DNA from: Candidatus Binataceae bacterium
Lineage (GTDB): Bacteria > Desulfobacterota > Binatia > Binatales > Binataceae
Direction of reading: 5' to 3'
NCBI GenBank assembly: GCA_035308025.1
Contig: DATGHL010000006.1
Location: forward strand, 1-62,676
DNA: 62,676 nt
Part shown: positions 16,603 to 29,313 of the stretch, one piece after another
How positions within the stretch are numbered: the first letter of the stretch is position 1
How the letters are laid out: each line of letters opens with the position of its first letter
Made by a program: the position numbers and the translations under genes
The notes under the pieces: generated by a model
Told to the model about the DNA's origin: nothing
The model's database searches: none
The model's input: the letters and a program-made list of their open reading frames with translations, nothing else

Positions 16603-17898
16603 ATGGCGCAACCGACAACCGCTGCGAAGCCAACCATAGAGGGCGCCGCGGGCTGGCCGCGACGCTATACCGTTGTCGCGCTCTTCGCGACGGCGACGGC
16701 GCTCTGCTACGTCGATCGCGTCAATATCTCAATTGCGATCATCCCGCTCGCGCATGACAAAGGCTATGACGCCGCCGCGCGCGGCCTCGTGCTGTCGGCC
16801 TTCTTCTGGGGTTACCTCTCTCCACAGATGCTCGGCGGATGGGTGGCAGATCGTTTCGGCGGCAAACGGGTGCTCGCCGCCGGCGTCGCGCTGTGGTCGG
16901 TCGCGACTTTTCTGACGCCACCGGCGGCGGCAATTTCGTTTGCCGCTCTGCTGCTGATGCGCGCTGCCCTGGGCGCGGGCGAGGCGATCAACTTTCCGGC
17001 GGTCCATAGCCTGGCTGCGCGCTGGACCCTCGAGGCCGAACGCTCGCGCGCGATTGCGCTGCACTTCAGCGGCGTCGCCTTCGGCACGATCGTCGCGTTG
17101 CTGGTGAGTCCGCTGATCGTGATCAAGCTTGGCTGGCCGGCGGTTTTCTATATCTCGGGCGCGAGCGGGATTATCTGGCTCGCGGCGTGGTGGGTCAAAG
17201 CGGCGGACAGTCCGGCGGATTGTGCTGGAGTCTCCGCCGCCGAACTCGCGTTGATCGAGTCGGAGCGTCACGATACTTCGTTTGCGCCGGCAATTCCGTG
17301 GCGCGCGATCCTCAGCGAAAAAGCGGTATGGGCGATCGTAATCGCGCACACCTGCAACAATTTTGGTTTCTACATTCTGTTGCTGTGGCTGCCGAGCTAT
17401 TTGCATCACAACTTCGCGGTGCCGATGGAGCGGCTGGGCACGCTCGCGGTTATCCCCTATCTCGCGGCCTTTGTGATGCAGAACCTGAGCGGCTGGATCG
17501 CCGACAGCTTGCATCGGCGGGGGCTCGCGCTCGGAACTGTGCGCAAGCTGATGCAGACGACGTCATTCACGCTGGGTGGCTTGCCGATACTCGCGCTGCC
17601 GGCAATTCATTCGCCACGGGCGGCAGTGATTCTGGCGACGATTTCACTCGCCGGCACTGGGCTCGGCGCAGGTGGCTTCGCGGTGAATCATCTCGACGTC
17701 GCGCCACGCTATGCCGGCATCCTGATGGGCCTCTCGAATACCTTTGCGACCCTGCCGGGGATCGTCGGGGTCGCTGCGACCGGCGTCATCCTCGAGGCCA
17801 CCGGATCGTTCTCGGCGGCTTTCTATCTCATCGCGGGGGTGTACGCGATCGGACTGGTAGCGTATGCGACGCTGGCCTCCGGCGAACGCAAGATCTAA
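16603..17898 (+). CDS. MFS transporter, anion-cation symporter (SLC17-like) type
   Basis: A 431-residue carrier with twelve predicted membrane helices. The first loop shows YVDRVNISIAIIPLA, the MFS cytoplasmic loop motif is GGWVADRFGGKRVLAAG, and ARAALGAGEAINFPAVHSLA-like and WLPSYLHHNF stretches fit the ACS family that takes up organic anions such as sugar acids, phthalates and allantoate. The substrate cannot be read from sequence. GGAG is about 11 bases upstream. It follows the acyl-CoA dehydrogenase and XRE genes on the same strand, so uptake of a substrate for that enzyme is possible. Confidence 0.85.
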   Translation: MAQPTTAAKPTIEGAAGWPRRYTVVALFATATALCYVDRVNISIAIIPLAHDKGYDAAARGLVLSAFFWGYLSPQMLGGWVADRFGGKRVLAAGVALWSVATFLTPPAAAISFAALLLMRAALGAGEAINFPAVHSLAARWTLEAERSRAIALHFSGVAFGTIVALLVSPLIVIKLGWPAVFYISGASGIIWLAAWWVKAADSPADCAGVSAAELALIESERHDTSFAPAIPWRAILSEKAVWAIVIAHTCNNFGFYILLLWLPSYLHHNFAVPMERLGTLAVIPYLAAFVMQNLSGWIADSLHRRGLALGTVRKLMQTTSFTLGGLPILALPAIHSPRAAVILATISLAGTGLGAGGFAVNHLDVAPRYAGILMGLSNTFATLPGIVGVAATGVILEATGSFSAAFYLIAGVYAIGLVAYATLASGERKI

Positions 17899-18153
17899 CC
17901 GGGTCGGGGCTTTTGGGGTGAGGAATGATCGAAACGATGATGTACTCGTCATCCTCGATCTTGAAATAGAAGCGCCAGCCGCGCGTCACGCGTCCCTGCC
18001 ATATATCGTCGGCCACGCTGTATTTTTTGGCTGCAAGGAAGGATGCCGTAGGTCAGCCAGCAAAAACCGCAGCTGCTTCGCGAACGCCTTGCGGACATTC
18101 ACCGGAAGGCCGGCATAGTCTTTGTCGGCTCTTTCGGTGAAGCGGAGCCTCAT
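17828..18153 (-). pseudogene. RelE/ParE-type toxin, frameshifted
   Basis: ATG at 18153 overlaps the antitoxin stop (ATGA). The first frame gives MRLRFTERADKDYAGLPVNV and then LRFLLADLRHPSLQPK, then stops early at residue 55. In the frame one base shorter the protein would continue KYSVADDIWQGRVTRGWRFY and FKIEDDEYIIVSIIPHPK, the typical C-terminal half of RelE-type mRNA interferases. The break falls in a run of six T (18023-18028 on the plus strand). Either a real inactivating indel, an assembly error, or less likely a translational slip. The 3' part of the second frame runs into the MFS gene end. Confidence 0.8.
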
Positions 18154-18425
18154 CTGCGAGGCTTGTTCTTTGTAGAGCGTTTCGCGCGCGCGTCGAGAGC
18201 TTTTATCGCTGCGGCGGCGTTGTCGTAGGGGCCGTGGGTCCTGCCTTCCCGGAAATCGGCCAGCCCTTCCGCAAGATGCCGGTCAACCCGACTTTTGCGC
18301 GTAAAGGTGATTTTGCCGTCCTCCACGTTCGCTTCCAGGAGATCGCCGATCTCCAGATGCACCTGTTCGCGGATGTGCTGTGGAATGACGATCTGAAACT
18401 TGGTCTTTAAATTGAATTGGGGCAT
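18150..18425 (-). CDS. AbrB/MazE (SpoVT-AbrB fold) antitoxin
   Basis: About 91 residues from ATG 18425. The first 45 residues (MPQFNLKTKFQIVIPQHIRE, then LEIGDLLEANVEDGKITFTR) form the swapped-hairpin DNA-binding domain. The C-terminal part (LAEGLADFREGRTHGPY and a basic tail) is the toxin-binding arm that follows in such type II antitoxins. It overlaps its toxin gene by four bases, the normal order. Expected to bind its own promoter with the toxin. The toxin is broken by frameshift, so the pair may be decaying. Confidence 0.85.
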   Translation of the reverse strand: MPQFNLKTKFQIVIPQHIREQVHLEIGDLLEANVEDGKITFTRKSRVDRHLAEGLADFREGRTHGPYDNAAAAIKALDARAKRSTKNKPRR

Positions 18426-18494
18426 TCGGCGTCTTTCGAGCTTCCGCGACAAACACCCCCGGAGATCGCGCGCCAGCCCAGCCACGCTCTCGCG

Positions 18495-19691
18495 TCAGGT
18501 TAACCGGTAAGCCTTGGCTACATTCTCACCAAGGATTCCGCGGCGGCCGGAGTCGGTCATCGGGGCGACGAGGCCGGATAGCTCTTCGAGATAGTTGCCC
18601 GGATGGTCCGGGTGCGGATAGTCGCTGGCCCAGAAGAACTTGTCTTCGCCGACATGCGCCATCAGTCCGGCGATCGTGCGTTCGTCGGGATCTGCCGAGA
18701 TGAAGCAGCGTTCCTTGAAGTAAACCGACGGCTTTTCCTTGAGCCGCACGGTCTGCGCGATCGGCGTGCCGGTGAAGATGGCGTCGGCGCGGTCGAGGAA
18801 ATAGCCGATCCAGCCGGCGCCTGATTCAAGCACGACCACGCGCAGGCGCGGAAAACGATCGAACACGCCGAGCTGAAAGAAAGTTGCGAAGGCGTGCTGC
18901 ACGGGCTGGCCGGCAAAAAGGTCGTAATACCATGCCGCCCAGCCGAAGTGGTCGTACCGATGGTGAATGCCCAGCGCGGCCGGCTCGACCGTCGGATGAA
19001 TCGCGACCGGAACGTTGCAGTCCTGCGCAACCGCAAAGAAACGGTCGTGTGCCGCGTCGCCATGTGGCCGGCGTGAAAGCGTAAACGGCGCAAGGAACGC
19101 CCCGCGGCATCCCTCTTTGACCGCTCGTTCGAGCTCCAGTGCGGCTTCCTCCGGATCGCCGAGTGAGATATGCGCGATCGGAATCAATCTGCCGCCCGAG
19201 TCGCCGCAGAAATCTGTGATCCAGCGGTTATAGGCGCGGGCATAGGCCGCCGACAATTCGGCGTCGCTACTCTCGGCCTCCCAGAACAGCCCGAGCGTCG
19301 GATAGAGCACCGCCGCCGCCATCCCCTCTTGGTCGAGCAACTGCAGGCGCTCTTTCATATCCATCGTGCCGAAGGCCGCGCCGCGAACATAAGTGTCATC
19401 CGGACCGGGCTTGGCATAGCGCAAATTCGCCGCCTGACCGGAATTGACCGCCTGCTCGCGACGGCGATTGGCTTCCTCGACCTTCTTGCCCATCCCGCCC
19501 AGCGTGCCGAGCTGCCCTTGAGTGACCAGTTTGGCGCGATGACCGGCGACCTCGAGAAACTCATAGCCGTCCGCGCCAATCCGGAGCCGCACTGCGTCCG
19601 GCCGATACTTGGGTTCGAGATATTTCTCCCATAGATCGGGTGGCTCGAGGATATGACCGTCCGCATCGATTACTTTGGTCCCGTTGTTCAC
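18495..19691 (-). CDS. Metal-dependent amidohydrolase-family protein
   Basis: About 398 residues from GTG 19691, with GGAG nine bases upstream; a TTG 24 bases earlier is weaker. VIDADGHILEPPDLWEKYLE carries the D-x-D-x-H start, VAIHPTVEP the next His, and FFWASDYPHPDHP the late Asp of the amidohydrolase-2 superfamily. This group holds decarboxylases and hydrolases of aromatic and hydroxy acids and many uncharacterised soil-bacterial proteins. It is the last gene of a likely operon with two cyclases and a small membrane protein, and is followed by the antitoxin gene. Substrate unknown, but the neighbours suggest ring-derived acids. Confidence 0.85.
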   Translation of the reverse strand: MNNGTKVIDADGHILEPPDLWEKYLEPKYRPDAVRLRIGADGYEFLEVAGHRAKLVTQGQLGTLGGMGKKVEEANRRREQAVNSGQAANLRYAKPGPDDTYVRGAAFGTMDMKERLQLLDQEGMAAAVLYPTLGLFWEAESSDAELSAAYARAYNRWITDFCGDSGGRLIPIAHISLGDPEEAALELERAVKEGCRGAFLAPFTLSRRPHGDAAHDRFFAVAQDCNVPVAIHPTVEPAALGIHHRYDHFGWAAWYYDLFAGQPVQHAFATFFQLGVFDRFPRLRVVVLESGAGWIGYFLDRADAIFTGTPIAQTVRLKEKPSVYFKERCFISADPDERTIAGLMAHVGEDKFFWASDYPHPDHPGNYLEELSGLVAPMTDSGRRGILGENVAKAYRLT

Positions 19692-19755
19692 TACCTTGTT
19701 CTCCGTACAAGCCAATTAGTTTTCGTGAGCGAAAAATGTACTGACTAACCGCGCC

Positions 19756-20136
19756 TCATTCGCGAGGCCGCGCATGCGGCCAGGCCAGCCACAAAGCCAA
19801 TAGCGCGACAATAAAAACCGCCGGAAGGTCGCGCATCAATCCGGCTACGCTCTCCCGTCCGGCGGCTGTATCCCAGACGTGAGTGAGAGCGTGCAGTATA
19901 AGGAAAATCGCGCCGGCCATTGCGGCGTGCCACGCCCTCTCATCGAGCGCGCGCCAGAACAACGCGCCGCCGCTGACCAGATAGGCGCAGCCGATGTCGC
20001 GGACGAAGTGAGTATTCAGCGGACCGGTGCCAGGGACTCCGGGGACGCTTGCGTACCAGGCTGCCGGCGCCGCGATCATTGCGACGCCGTTGAGCGCCAA
20101 GAGCGCGGCCACGAGTATCGTCAGGGTAATGCGCAC
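19756..20136 (-). CDS. Small multi-pass membrane protein
   Basis: About 126 residues from GTG 20136, with GGGAGG upstream. Four hydrophobic segments are visible: ITLTILVAALLALNGVAMI at the start, a HFVRDIGCAYLVSGGALF region, AMAGAIFLILHALTHVWDTA, and LPAVFIVALLALWLAWP at the end. NTHFVRDIGCAYLV resembles small DUF4345/DoxX-like membrane proteins. It sits between the second cyclase and the amidohydrolase with gaps of 20 and 64 bases, so it is probably made with them. Function unknown. Confidence 0.7.
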   Translation of the reverse strand: MRITLTILVAALLALNGVAMIAAPAAWYASVPGVPGTGPLNTHFVRDIGCAYLVSGGALFWRALDERAWHAAMAGAIFLILHALTHVWDTAAGRESVAGLMRDLPAVFIVALLALWLAWPHARPRE

Positions 20137-20156
20137 GCCGGGTCGAACCTCCCTGC

Positions 20157-21083
20157 TCAGAAGAGTGCGAGCGGATTGACCGGCGACGCGGTACCGCGTT
20201 CGAGGATCAGCGGAGCCATCACGAACTGGAATTCGTAACGGCCGAAGCGCGCGCAGGCGGCTGACAAGGCGTCGAGGTCGGCATTGTCGATCAGATGCAA
20301 CCCCATCATCACGAGCGTGCAGACGTGAATCGGCAGGGCAAACTTGCCGATGCCGCTCGGCACGGCGTCGCTGATCCCGTCGGAGCCCAGCACGGCGATC
20401 TGGCGTTCGTGAATCCACGGCAGGCAGGAAGTCTCGAGTCCCGCCATCCCGTCGTGCAGCGCATCCCATCCGCCCTTGGCCTTGCGCTGTTTCGCGCGGC
20501 CGGTACGAATGAAAAGCACGTCGCCTTCTTCGACCTTGACGCGCTGTTCGCGCTCGGCGGCATCGAGGTCCGCCGCCGTGATCGCGACATTGTTTTCGAG
20601 CCACTCGACCTTTTTGAGTTGCGGGATGTCCAGCAGAACCCCGCGCGTGATCACGCCGTCGCGCGCCACATCGATTGCGCACTTGCGCGCGCCGTGGGAG
20701 CCGACTTCGCTCGCCTCGAAGCCGTTGTACATCTTACCCTCGTTGAAGACGTGGCAAAGCGCGTCCAGATGCGTCGTCGCGAGTCCGTGCGGTGCGATCG
20801 CGAAATAGTCGGAAGCATAGGGCAGCAGCGGCAAATCGTGCGAGTCATAACCTGCCTGCTGGATCATGTGCATCACCGGGGTCGGGTTGTCAGGGGCCGG
20901 GATCGTCGGCAGCGGCAGCGCGAGCGAGACCGCCTCGCCGTGTTGCACAAGTTTGGCCGCGGCGGCGCGCTTGGCCGCCGTGATGAAGTTCAGCGCGCCG
21001 CGCTGGTCATCTTTGCCCCAGCGGCCCCAGTTGCTGCACTTTTCGAGCAAAGCTTTGAATTCATGTTCAGTCGGCTTGGCCAC
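20157..21083 (-). CDS. Cyclase-family hydrolase, first copy (kynurenine-formamidase fold)
   Basis: About 308 residues. GTG at 21083 is preferred because AGAGG lies eight bases upstream; GTG at 21092 is in frame but touches that site. The metal-binding motif is ATTHLDALCHVFNEGKMYNG, the HxxxxH-type variant of the cyclase/KynB fold, followed by GVLLDIPQLKKVEWLE and GDVLFIRTGRAKQ. Family members hydrolyse cyclic amides, lactones or formyl groups. It is closely alike to the gene upstream along its whole length (GRWGKDDQRGALNFIT against GRWGKEDERGALNFIT), a tandem duplication. Both end in ERGTASPVNPLA. Confidence 0.85.
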   Translation of the reverse strand: MAKPTEHEFKALLEKCSNWGRWGKDDQRGALNFITAAKRAAAAKLVQHGEAVSLALPLPTIPAPDNPTPVMHMIQQAGYDSHDLPLLPYASDYFAIAPHGLATTHLDALCHVFNEGKMYNGFEASEVGSHGARKCAIDVARDGVITRGVLLDIPQLKKVEWLENNVAITAADLDAAEREQRVKVEEGDVLFIRTGRAKQRKAKGGWDALHDGMAGLETSCLPWIHERQIAVLGSDGISDAVPSGIGKFALPIHVCTLVMMGLHLIDNADLDALSAACARFGRYEFQFVMAPLILERGTASPVNPLALF

Positions 21084-21120
21084 GATGCTCACCTCTTTTA
21101 CAACCGTTTCGAAGTCTCGA

Positions 21121-22032
21121 TTACAAAATCGCCAGGGGATTAACCGGCGACGCCGTGCCGCGTTCGAGGATCAACGGCGCCATGACGAACTGGAATTCGT
21201 ATCGATGATTTTTGCGGCACGCCGCCTCCAGCGCGTCGAGATTGGCGTTGTCCAGCAGATGGACCCCCATCATCACGAGCGCGCCGACATGGATCGGCAT
21301 CTCGAACTCCGGAGCATAATGGCTGGGCGAACAATCGCTGACGCCGTCGCAGCCGAGGAGCGCGACTCGCCGCTCGTGCAGCCATGGCAGGCACGCGGCG
21401 TCGAGACCCGCCAAGCCTTCGCGGCGCGCGTCCCATTCGCCCTTGAGCTGGCGTCGCTTATGACGACCCGTGCGGATTAGCAGAACGTCGCCCTCTTCCA
21501 CCTTCGCCCCGTAAAGCTTTTCGGCGGCGTCGAGATCCTCCGGATAGATCGCTTCGCCAGGCTCGAGAAAGTCGACTTTCTTCACCGCCGGCAGATCCAG
21601 CAGGACCCCGCGCGTGGCGATGCCGTCGCGCGTGACGTCGATCGCGCACTTGCGCGCCCCGAAGCGTCCGACCTCGCGCGCACTGAAGCCGTTATACATC
21701 TGGCCTTCCCAAAAGACGTGACAGAGCGCGTCGAGGTGGGTGAATGCGAACCCGTGCGGCGCGATGCCGAAATAATCGAGCGCGGCGACCGGTGGTCCCA
21801 CATGCAACATCATATGATGGACCGGCTGCGGATTGTCCGGCCCTGATTTGGTTGAGAGCGGCAGCGCGCACGACACGATCTCGCCAGTCTGGACTAGCCT
21901 CGCGCCCGCGGCGCGCTTGGCGTCAGTGATGAAATTCAGGGCGCCGCGCTCGTCTTCTTTGCCCCACCGCCCCCAGTTGTTGATCTTCTCGAAGTTGGCC
22001 TTGACCTGTTCCTTACTCAGACGTGCTGCCAT
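21121..22032 (-). CDS. Cyclase-family hydrolase, second copy
   Basis: About 303 residues from ATG 22032, with GGAGG eight bases upstream; a more distal ATG lacks such a site. AFTHLDALCHVFWEGQMYNG is the metal-site motif, with GVLLDLPAVKKVDFLEPGEA and GDVLLIRTGRHKRRQLKG. It is the first gene of the apparent operon cyclase-cyclase-membrane protein-amidohydrolase. The copies differ near the middle (PPVAALDYFGIAPHG against LLPYASDYFAIAPHG), so they may act on different rings or form a mixed complex. Function of either is inferred from family only. Confidence 0.85.
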   Translation of the reverse strand: MAARLSKEQVKANFEKINNWGRWGKEDERGALNFITDAKRAAGARLVQTGEIVSCALPLSTKSGPDNPQPVHHMMLHVGPPVAALDYFGIAPHGFAFTHLDALCHVFWEGQMYNGFSAREVGRFGARKCAIDVTRDGIATRGVLLDLPAVKKVDFLEPGEAIYPEDLDAAEKLYGAKVEEGDVLLIRTGRHKRRQLKGEWDARREGLAGLDAACLPWLHERRVALLGCDGVSDCSPSHYAPEFEMPIHVGALVMMGVHLLDNANLDALEAACRKNHRYEFQFVMAPLILERGTASPVNPLAIL

Positions 22033-22414
22033 CGACGCACCCTCCGTCGTACTTTGCATTTTTCATTGCGCCGCAAATTGCACAAGCGGTGCAATCGCCC
22101 AGCGCGACCCTCGTATAACATTTCCCCCACGAGAACTCCTAGCCTCGACGCCAGTGGAGCGAAGCGGAACGAGCAGGCAGCCTGCCCTGAGCCTGTCGAA
22201 GGGAGTCTGCGAGCTGCGTCAAGAAAAGATTTCGAGCATCATTTTCCTCGAGAATGTGACCACTTGCTGGGCGAATGCCCAAGTCGCGGGCAAAAGTAGA
22301 GTTCACGAATTCATATTTTCGCAGCGCTCTTGATGGCATCGACTTTGCGGAACGCCGCTGCGGAGCTATACACGCTGGTCGGCAGTACCTTGTCCGGTAA
22401 GAAGAGGGAGAGGC
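22033..22414. other. Intergenic stretch with dispersed repeat B and two divergent promoters
   Basis: Holds the start region of the cyclase operon on the left, the repeat at 22145-22229, and the leader of the porin gene on the right. The piece 22230-22340 is more A/T-rich. No further gene is supported. Confidence 0.6.
22145..22229 (-). repeat. Dispersed intergenic repeat, copy B
   Basis: On the minus strand: TCTTGACGCAGCTCGCAGAC, then CCCTTCGACAGGCTCAGGGC, then AGGCTGCCTGCTCGTTCCGC and TTCGCTCCACTGGCG. The order of blocks equals copy A. TTCGACAGGCTCAGG is a motif often seen in interspersed repeats of soil-bacterial genomes. Confidence 0.75.
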
Positions 22415-23983
22415 ATGAGAATAGGAAGAGGTTGTCACGTTGTAACTCGTCTGGCGCCGCTCGGACTCATCATCGCGTTAGGTTTGCAAGGTGTCGCCAG
22501 AGCTGACGCCGCATCGGACGCGGCATTGCAAAAGCAGGTACAAGATCTTCAAACCGAAATTCAGGAACTCAAAGGTGAAATCAACACCATAAAGGCGAAT
22601 TCAGTCGTGCAAGCTCCGGCGGCGCCGCCCGCCGGGAGTACGGCTGCAGCGCCGGCGCCGGCGACAGTGGGCCAGCACGTCGGCGCGATCGAAAAGGATG
22701 TCGCCGATATCAAGACCAATCTGAGCACAAATCTGGGCGTGCATATCCACGGGCTGGTCGATGTGCCCTACGAGTACAATCTCAACCAACCCAACACCAG
22801 TGGCGGCAGCAAAGGCGGGGTGAACTCGTCGTCGCCGGGCGGCAGCGTCAATCAGTTGCGGGTCTTCGATACCGAGGGCAGCGGCTTCAACCTCCAGCAA
22901 TTCAACCTCCATCTCGATCGCACCTCGGATGGCGGCGTCGGCTTTGTCACGGAGTTGAACTTCGGACAGGTGGCAAACGTCCTGCGCGCATCGACGCGTG
23001 AGTCCAACATCAACCCGGGCACGACGAGCAACGATGTCATCGATCTGACTCAGGCATACATGACCTATACGGTGCCGGTCGGCAGCGGGATTGCGCTGCA
23101 ACTCGGCCGTTTCGTCACGCTGCTCGGCGCGGAAGTGATTCCGACCTACAGCACCTATGGCAGCGCGGATTACAATATTTCGCGCTCGTTTATTTTTGGC
23201 TTTGGCATCCCGTTCACCCATACCGGCCTGCGCGGTACCTATAACTTCAACCAATTTCTCGGGCTCACGCTGGGCGTCAACAATGGCTGGGACGACGTGA
23301 CCGATAACAACGACGGGCAGACCTTCGAGGGCCAGCTGTCACTAAGCAGCGGCGACAGGATGACTCACAACCAGTCGCTGGCGCTGACTCTCAGCAGTAC
23401 TTACGGCCCGGAACAGGTCAACCGTGGCAGTTCGCGGCGCTGGGAGATCGATCCGGTGCTGACCTACAAGACGCCGATTAAAGGGCTGCAGCTGATCGGC
23501 GAATATCTCTATGCTCAGGAAACCGGACCGGTCTCGATAAGTCCCGCTTTCAATTCGCACGGTAACCCGCTGTGCGCCGTCGTTCCCGGGAACTTCTGTG
23601 CGCCTGCACCGGGCTTCAGCGCAGGTCCCAACGGCACGATCCTTCATCCACATGCGGTCAGCTGGAACGGCGCCGACGCATACATCGTCTACGACCTGAC
23701 TGATAACCTTGAGTTCGCCTTGCGGGGCGAGTATTTCGAGGATCCCAACGGCGCGCGCACCGGCCTGCCGCAGCTACTAGGCGAAGGCACCGGAACGATC
23801 AATTACAAGATTCCGGCAGTGACCGGCTTGCTCGCGCGCCTCGAGTATCGGCACGACGAATCGAACAAGAAGCCGTTCTTCAACGACACCGTCTTCGGGC
23901 CGACCTCGATCCTGGCCGGCTTACCGAACCACACTCGCGCGGGGCAAGATACCTTTATCGCGGACGCGATCTATTCGTTCTGA
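22415..23983 (+). CDS. Outer-membrane beta-barrel porin, OmpL/BBP2-like
   Basis: A 522-residue exported protein. Residues 1-31 are a signal peptide ending at ARAD. A heptad-like stretch ALQKQVQDLQTEIQELKGEI (about 37-56) suggests a short coiled-coil stalk, then an Ala/Pro linker. From about 110 on, alternating strands such as VHIHGLVDVPYEYNL, IALQLGRFVTLLGAE and FVTELNFGQVANV lead to a C-terminal aromatic residue (IADAIYSF), the usual end of an outer-membrane barrel. This is the pattern of BBP2/OmpL-like porins. GAGGGAGAGG lies just upstream of ATG. A strong terminator follows. Transported solute unknown. Confidence 0.85.
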   Translation: MRIGRGCHVVTRLAPLGLIIALGLQGVARADAASDAALQKQVQDLQTEIQELKGEINTIKANSVVQAPAAPPAGSTAAAPAPATVGQHVGAIEKDVADIKTNLSTNLGVHIHGLVDVPYEYNLNQPNTSGGSKGGVNSSSPGGSVNQLRVFDTEGSGFNLQQFNLHLDRTSDGGVGFVTELNFGQVANVLRASTRESNINPGTTSNDVIDLTQAYMTYTVPVGSGIALQLGRFVTLLGAEVIPTYSTYGSADYNISRSFIFGFGIPFTHTGLRGTYNFNQFLGLTLGVNNGWDDVTDNNDGQTFEGQLSLSSGDRMTHNQSLALTLSSTYGPEQVNRGSSRRWEIDPVLTYKTPIKGLQLIGEYLYAQETGPVSISPAFNSHGNPLCAVVPGNFCAPAPGFSAGPNGTILHPHAVSWNGADAYIVYDLTDNLEFALRGEYFEDPNGARTGLPQLLGEGTGTINYKIPAVTGLLARLEYRHDESNKKPFFNDTVFGPTSILAGLPNHTRAGQDTFIADAIYSF

Positions 23984-24006
23984 TTCTTAAGCCGCGGTCT
24001 GCAAGC

Positions 24007-24049
24007 ACGGCGGCGGGTCTCAATTCCGGGGCTCGCCGCCGTAGTTTTT
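24007..24049 (+). terminator. Rho-independent terminator of the porin gene
   Basis: ACGGCGGCG (24007-24015) pairs with CGCCGCCGT (24034-24042) and is followed by AGTTTTT. It lies about 25 bases past the porin stop. Confidence 0.85.
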
Positions 24050-24091
24050 CGATGAAACATCGGTGTACCGGTTGATCTGCCTCTGATTCCC

Positions 24092-24120
24092 TTGACAAAG
24101 CCGGTCTCGACCCGTTACTT
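24092..24120 (+). promoter_or_regulatory. Sigma-70 promoter of the lrp-gltBD unit
   Basis: TTGACA at 24092-24097, a 17-base spacer, and TTACTT at 24115-24120, with the Lrp-type gene starting 28 bases later. The -35 box is perfect and the -10 box weak, which would suit an activated or autoregulated gene. Confidence 0.6.
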
Positions 24121-24147
24121 TGACCATCCCTTTCGAGGTTTGGCCTT

Positions 24148-24707
24148 ATGAAAGCAGGTACCGAGGCCTTTGAGCCCGACGCGATAGATTTGCAGATTAT
24201 TGACGCGCTGCAGGAGCATGGCCGTATTCCGCACGCCAAGCTCGCCGATCAGGTCGGCCTGTCGGCGCCGTCGGTTATCGAGCGGGTCAAGAAGCTCGAG
24301 GACTGTGGCGTTATCACCGGCTATCACGCCTCGGTCGATGCGCGAAAGCTGGGCAAGGATGTCACCGCCTTCATCGGTGTTTCGATCGGCCATCCGCGCA
24401 CGATCGATCCCTTCGAGGAGACGGTCGCGCGGATGCCCGACGTCCTCGAATGCCATCACGTCACTGGCGAGCACACGGTCTTGCTCAAGGTCAAGACGCA
24501 CAGCACGGCGTCACTCGAGCGGCTGATCGGTACGATCCGCCTGATCCATGGCGTGACGCGGACGGAAACCATGGTGGTGCTGTCGACTCATACGGAGCGC
24601 TGGCAGATTGCGACGGCCGCGGACGAGCAGGCGCCGGACCACGGCAACGGCCGCCGCGCGCGCCACGTCGTCGTGCGCAACGCCACCGCTGAAGCAAAGA
24701 GGGCCCA

Positions 24708-24711
<4 letters not shown>
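24148..24711 (+). CDS. Lrp/AsnC-family regulator, probable glutamate-synthase regulator
   Basis: A 187-residue regulator. The N-terminal winged helix reads [20 protein letters not shown], then [20 protein letters not shown]. The RAM (ACT-like) effector domain follows, with [20 protein letters not shown] and [21 protein letters not shown] 30-residue basic tail extends past the usual end. Its stop overlaps the start of gltB by four bases (ATGA), a strong sign that it is made with, and senses a product of, glutamate synthase. Effector not known; amino acids such as leucine or glutamine are typical for the family. Confidence 0.9.
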
Positions 24712-29264
<4,553 letters not shown>

Positions 29265-29313
29265 GTAATCGACTAGTCAATTGAAATCAGAACGTCGGGA
29301 GGGCAGGTAGTCA

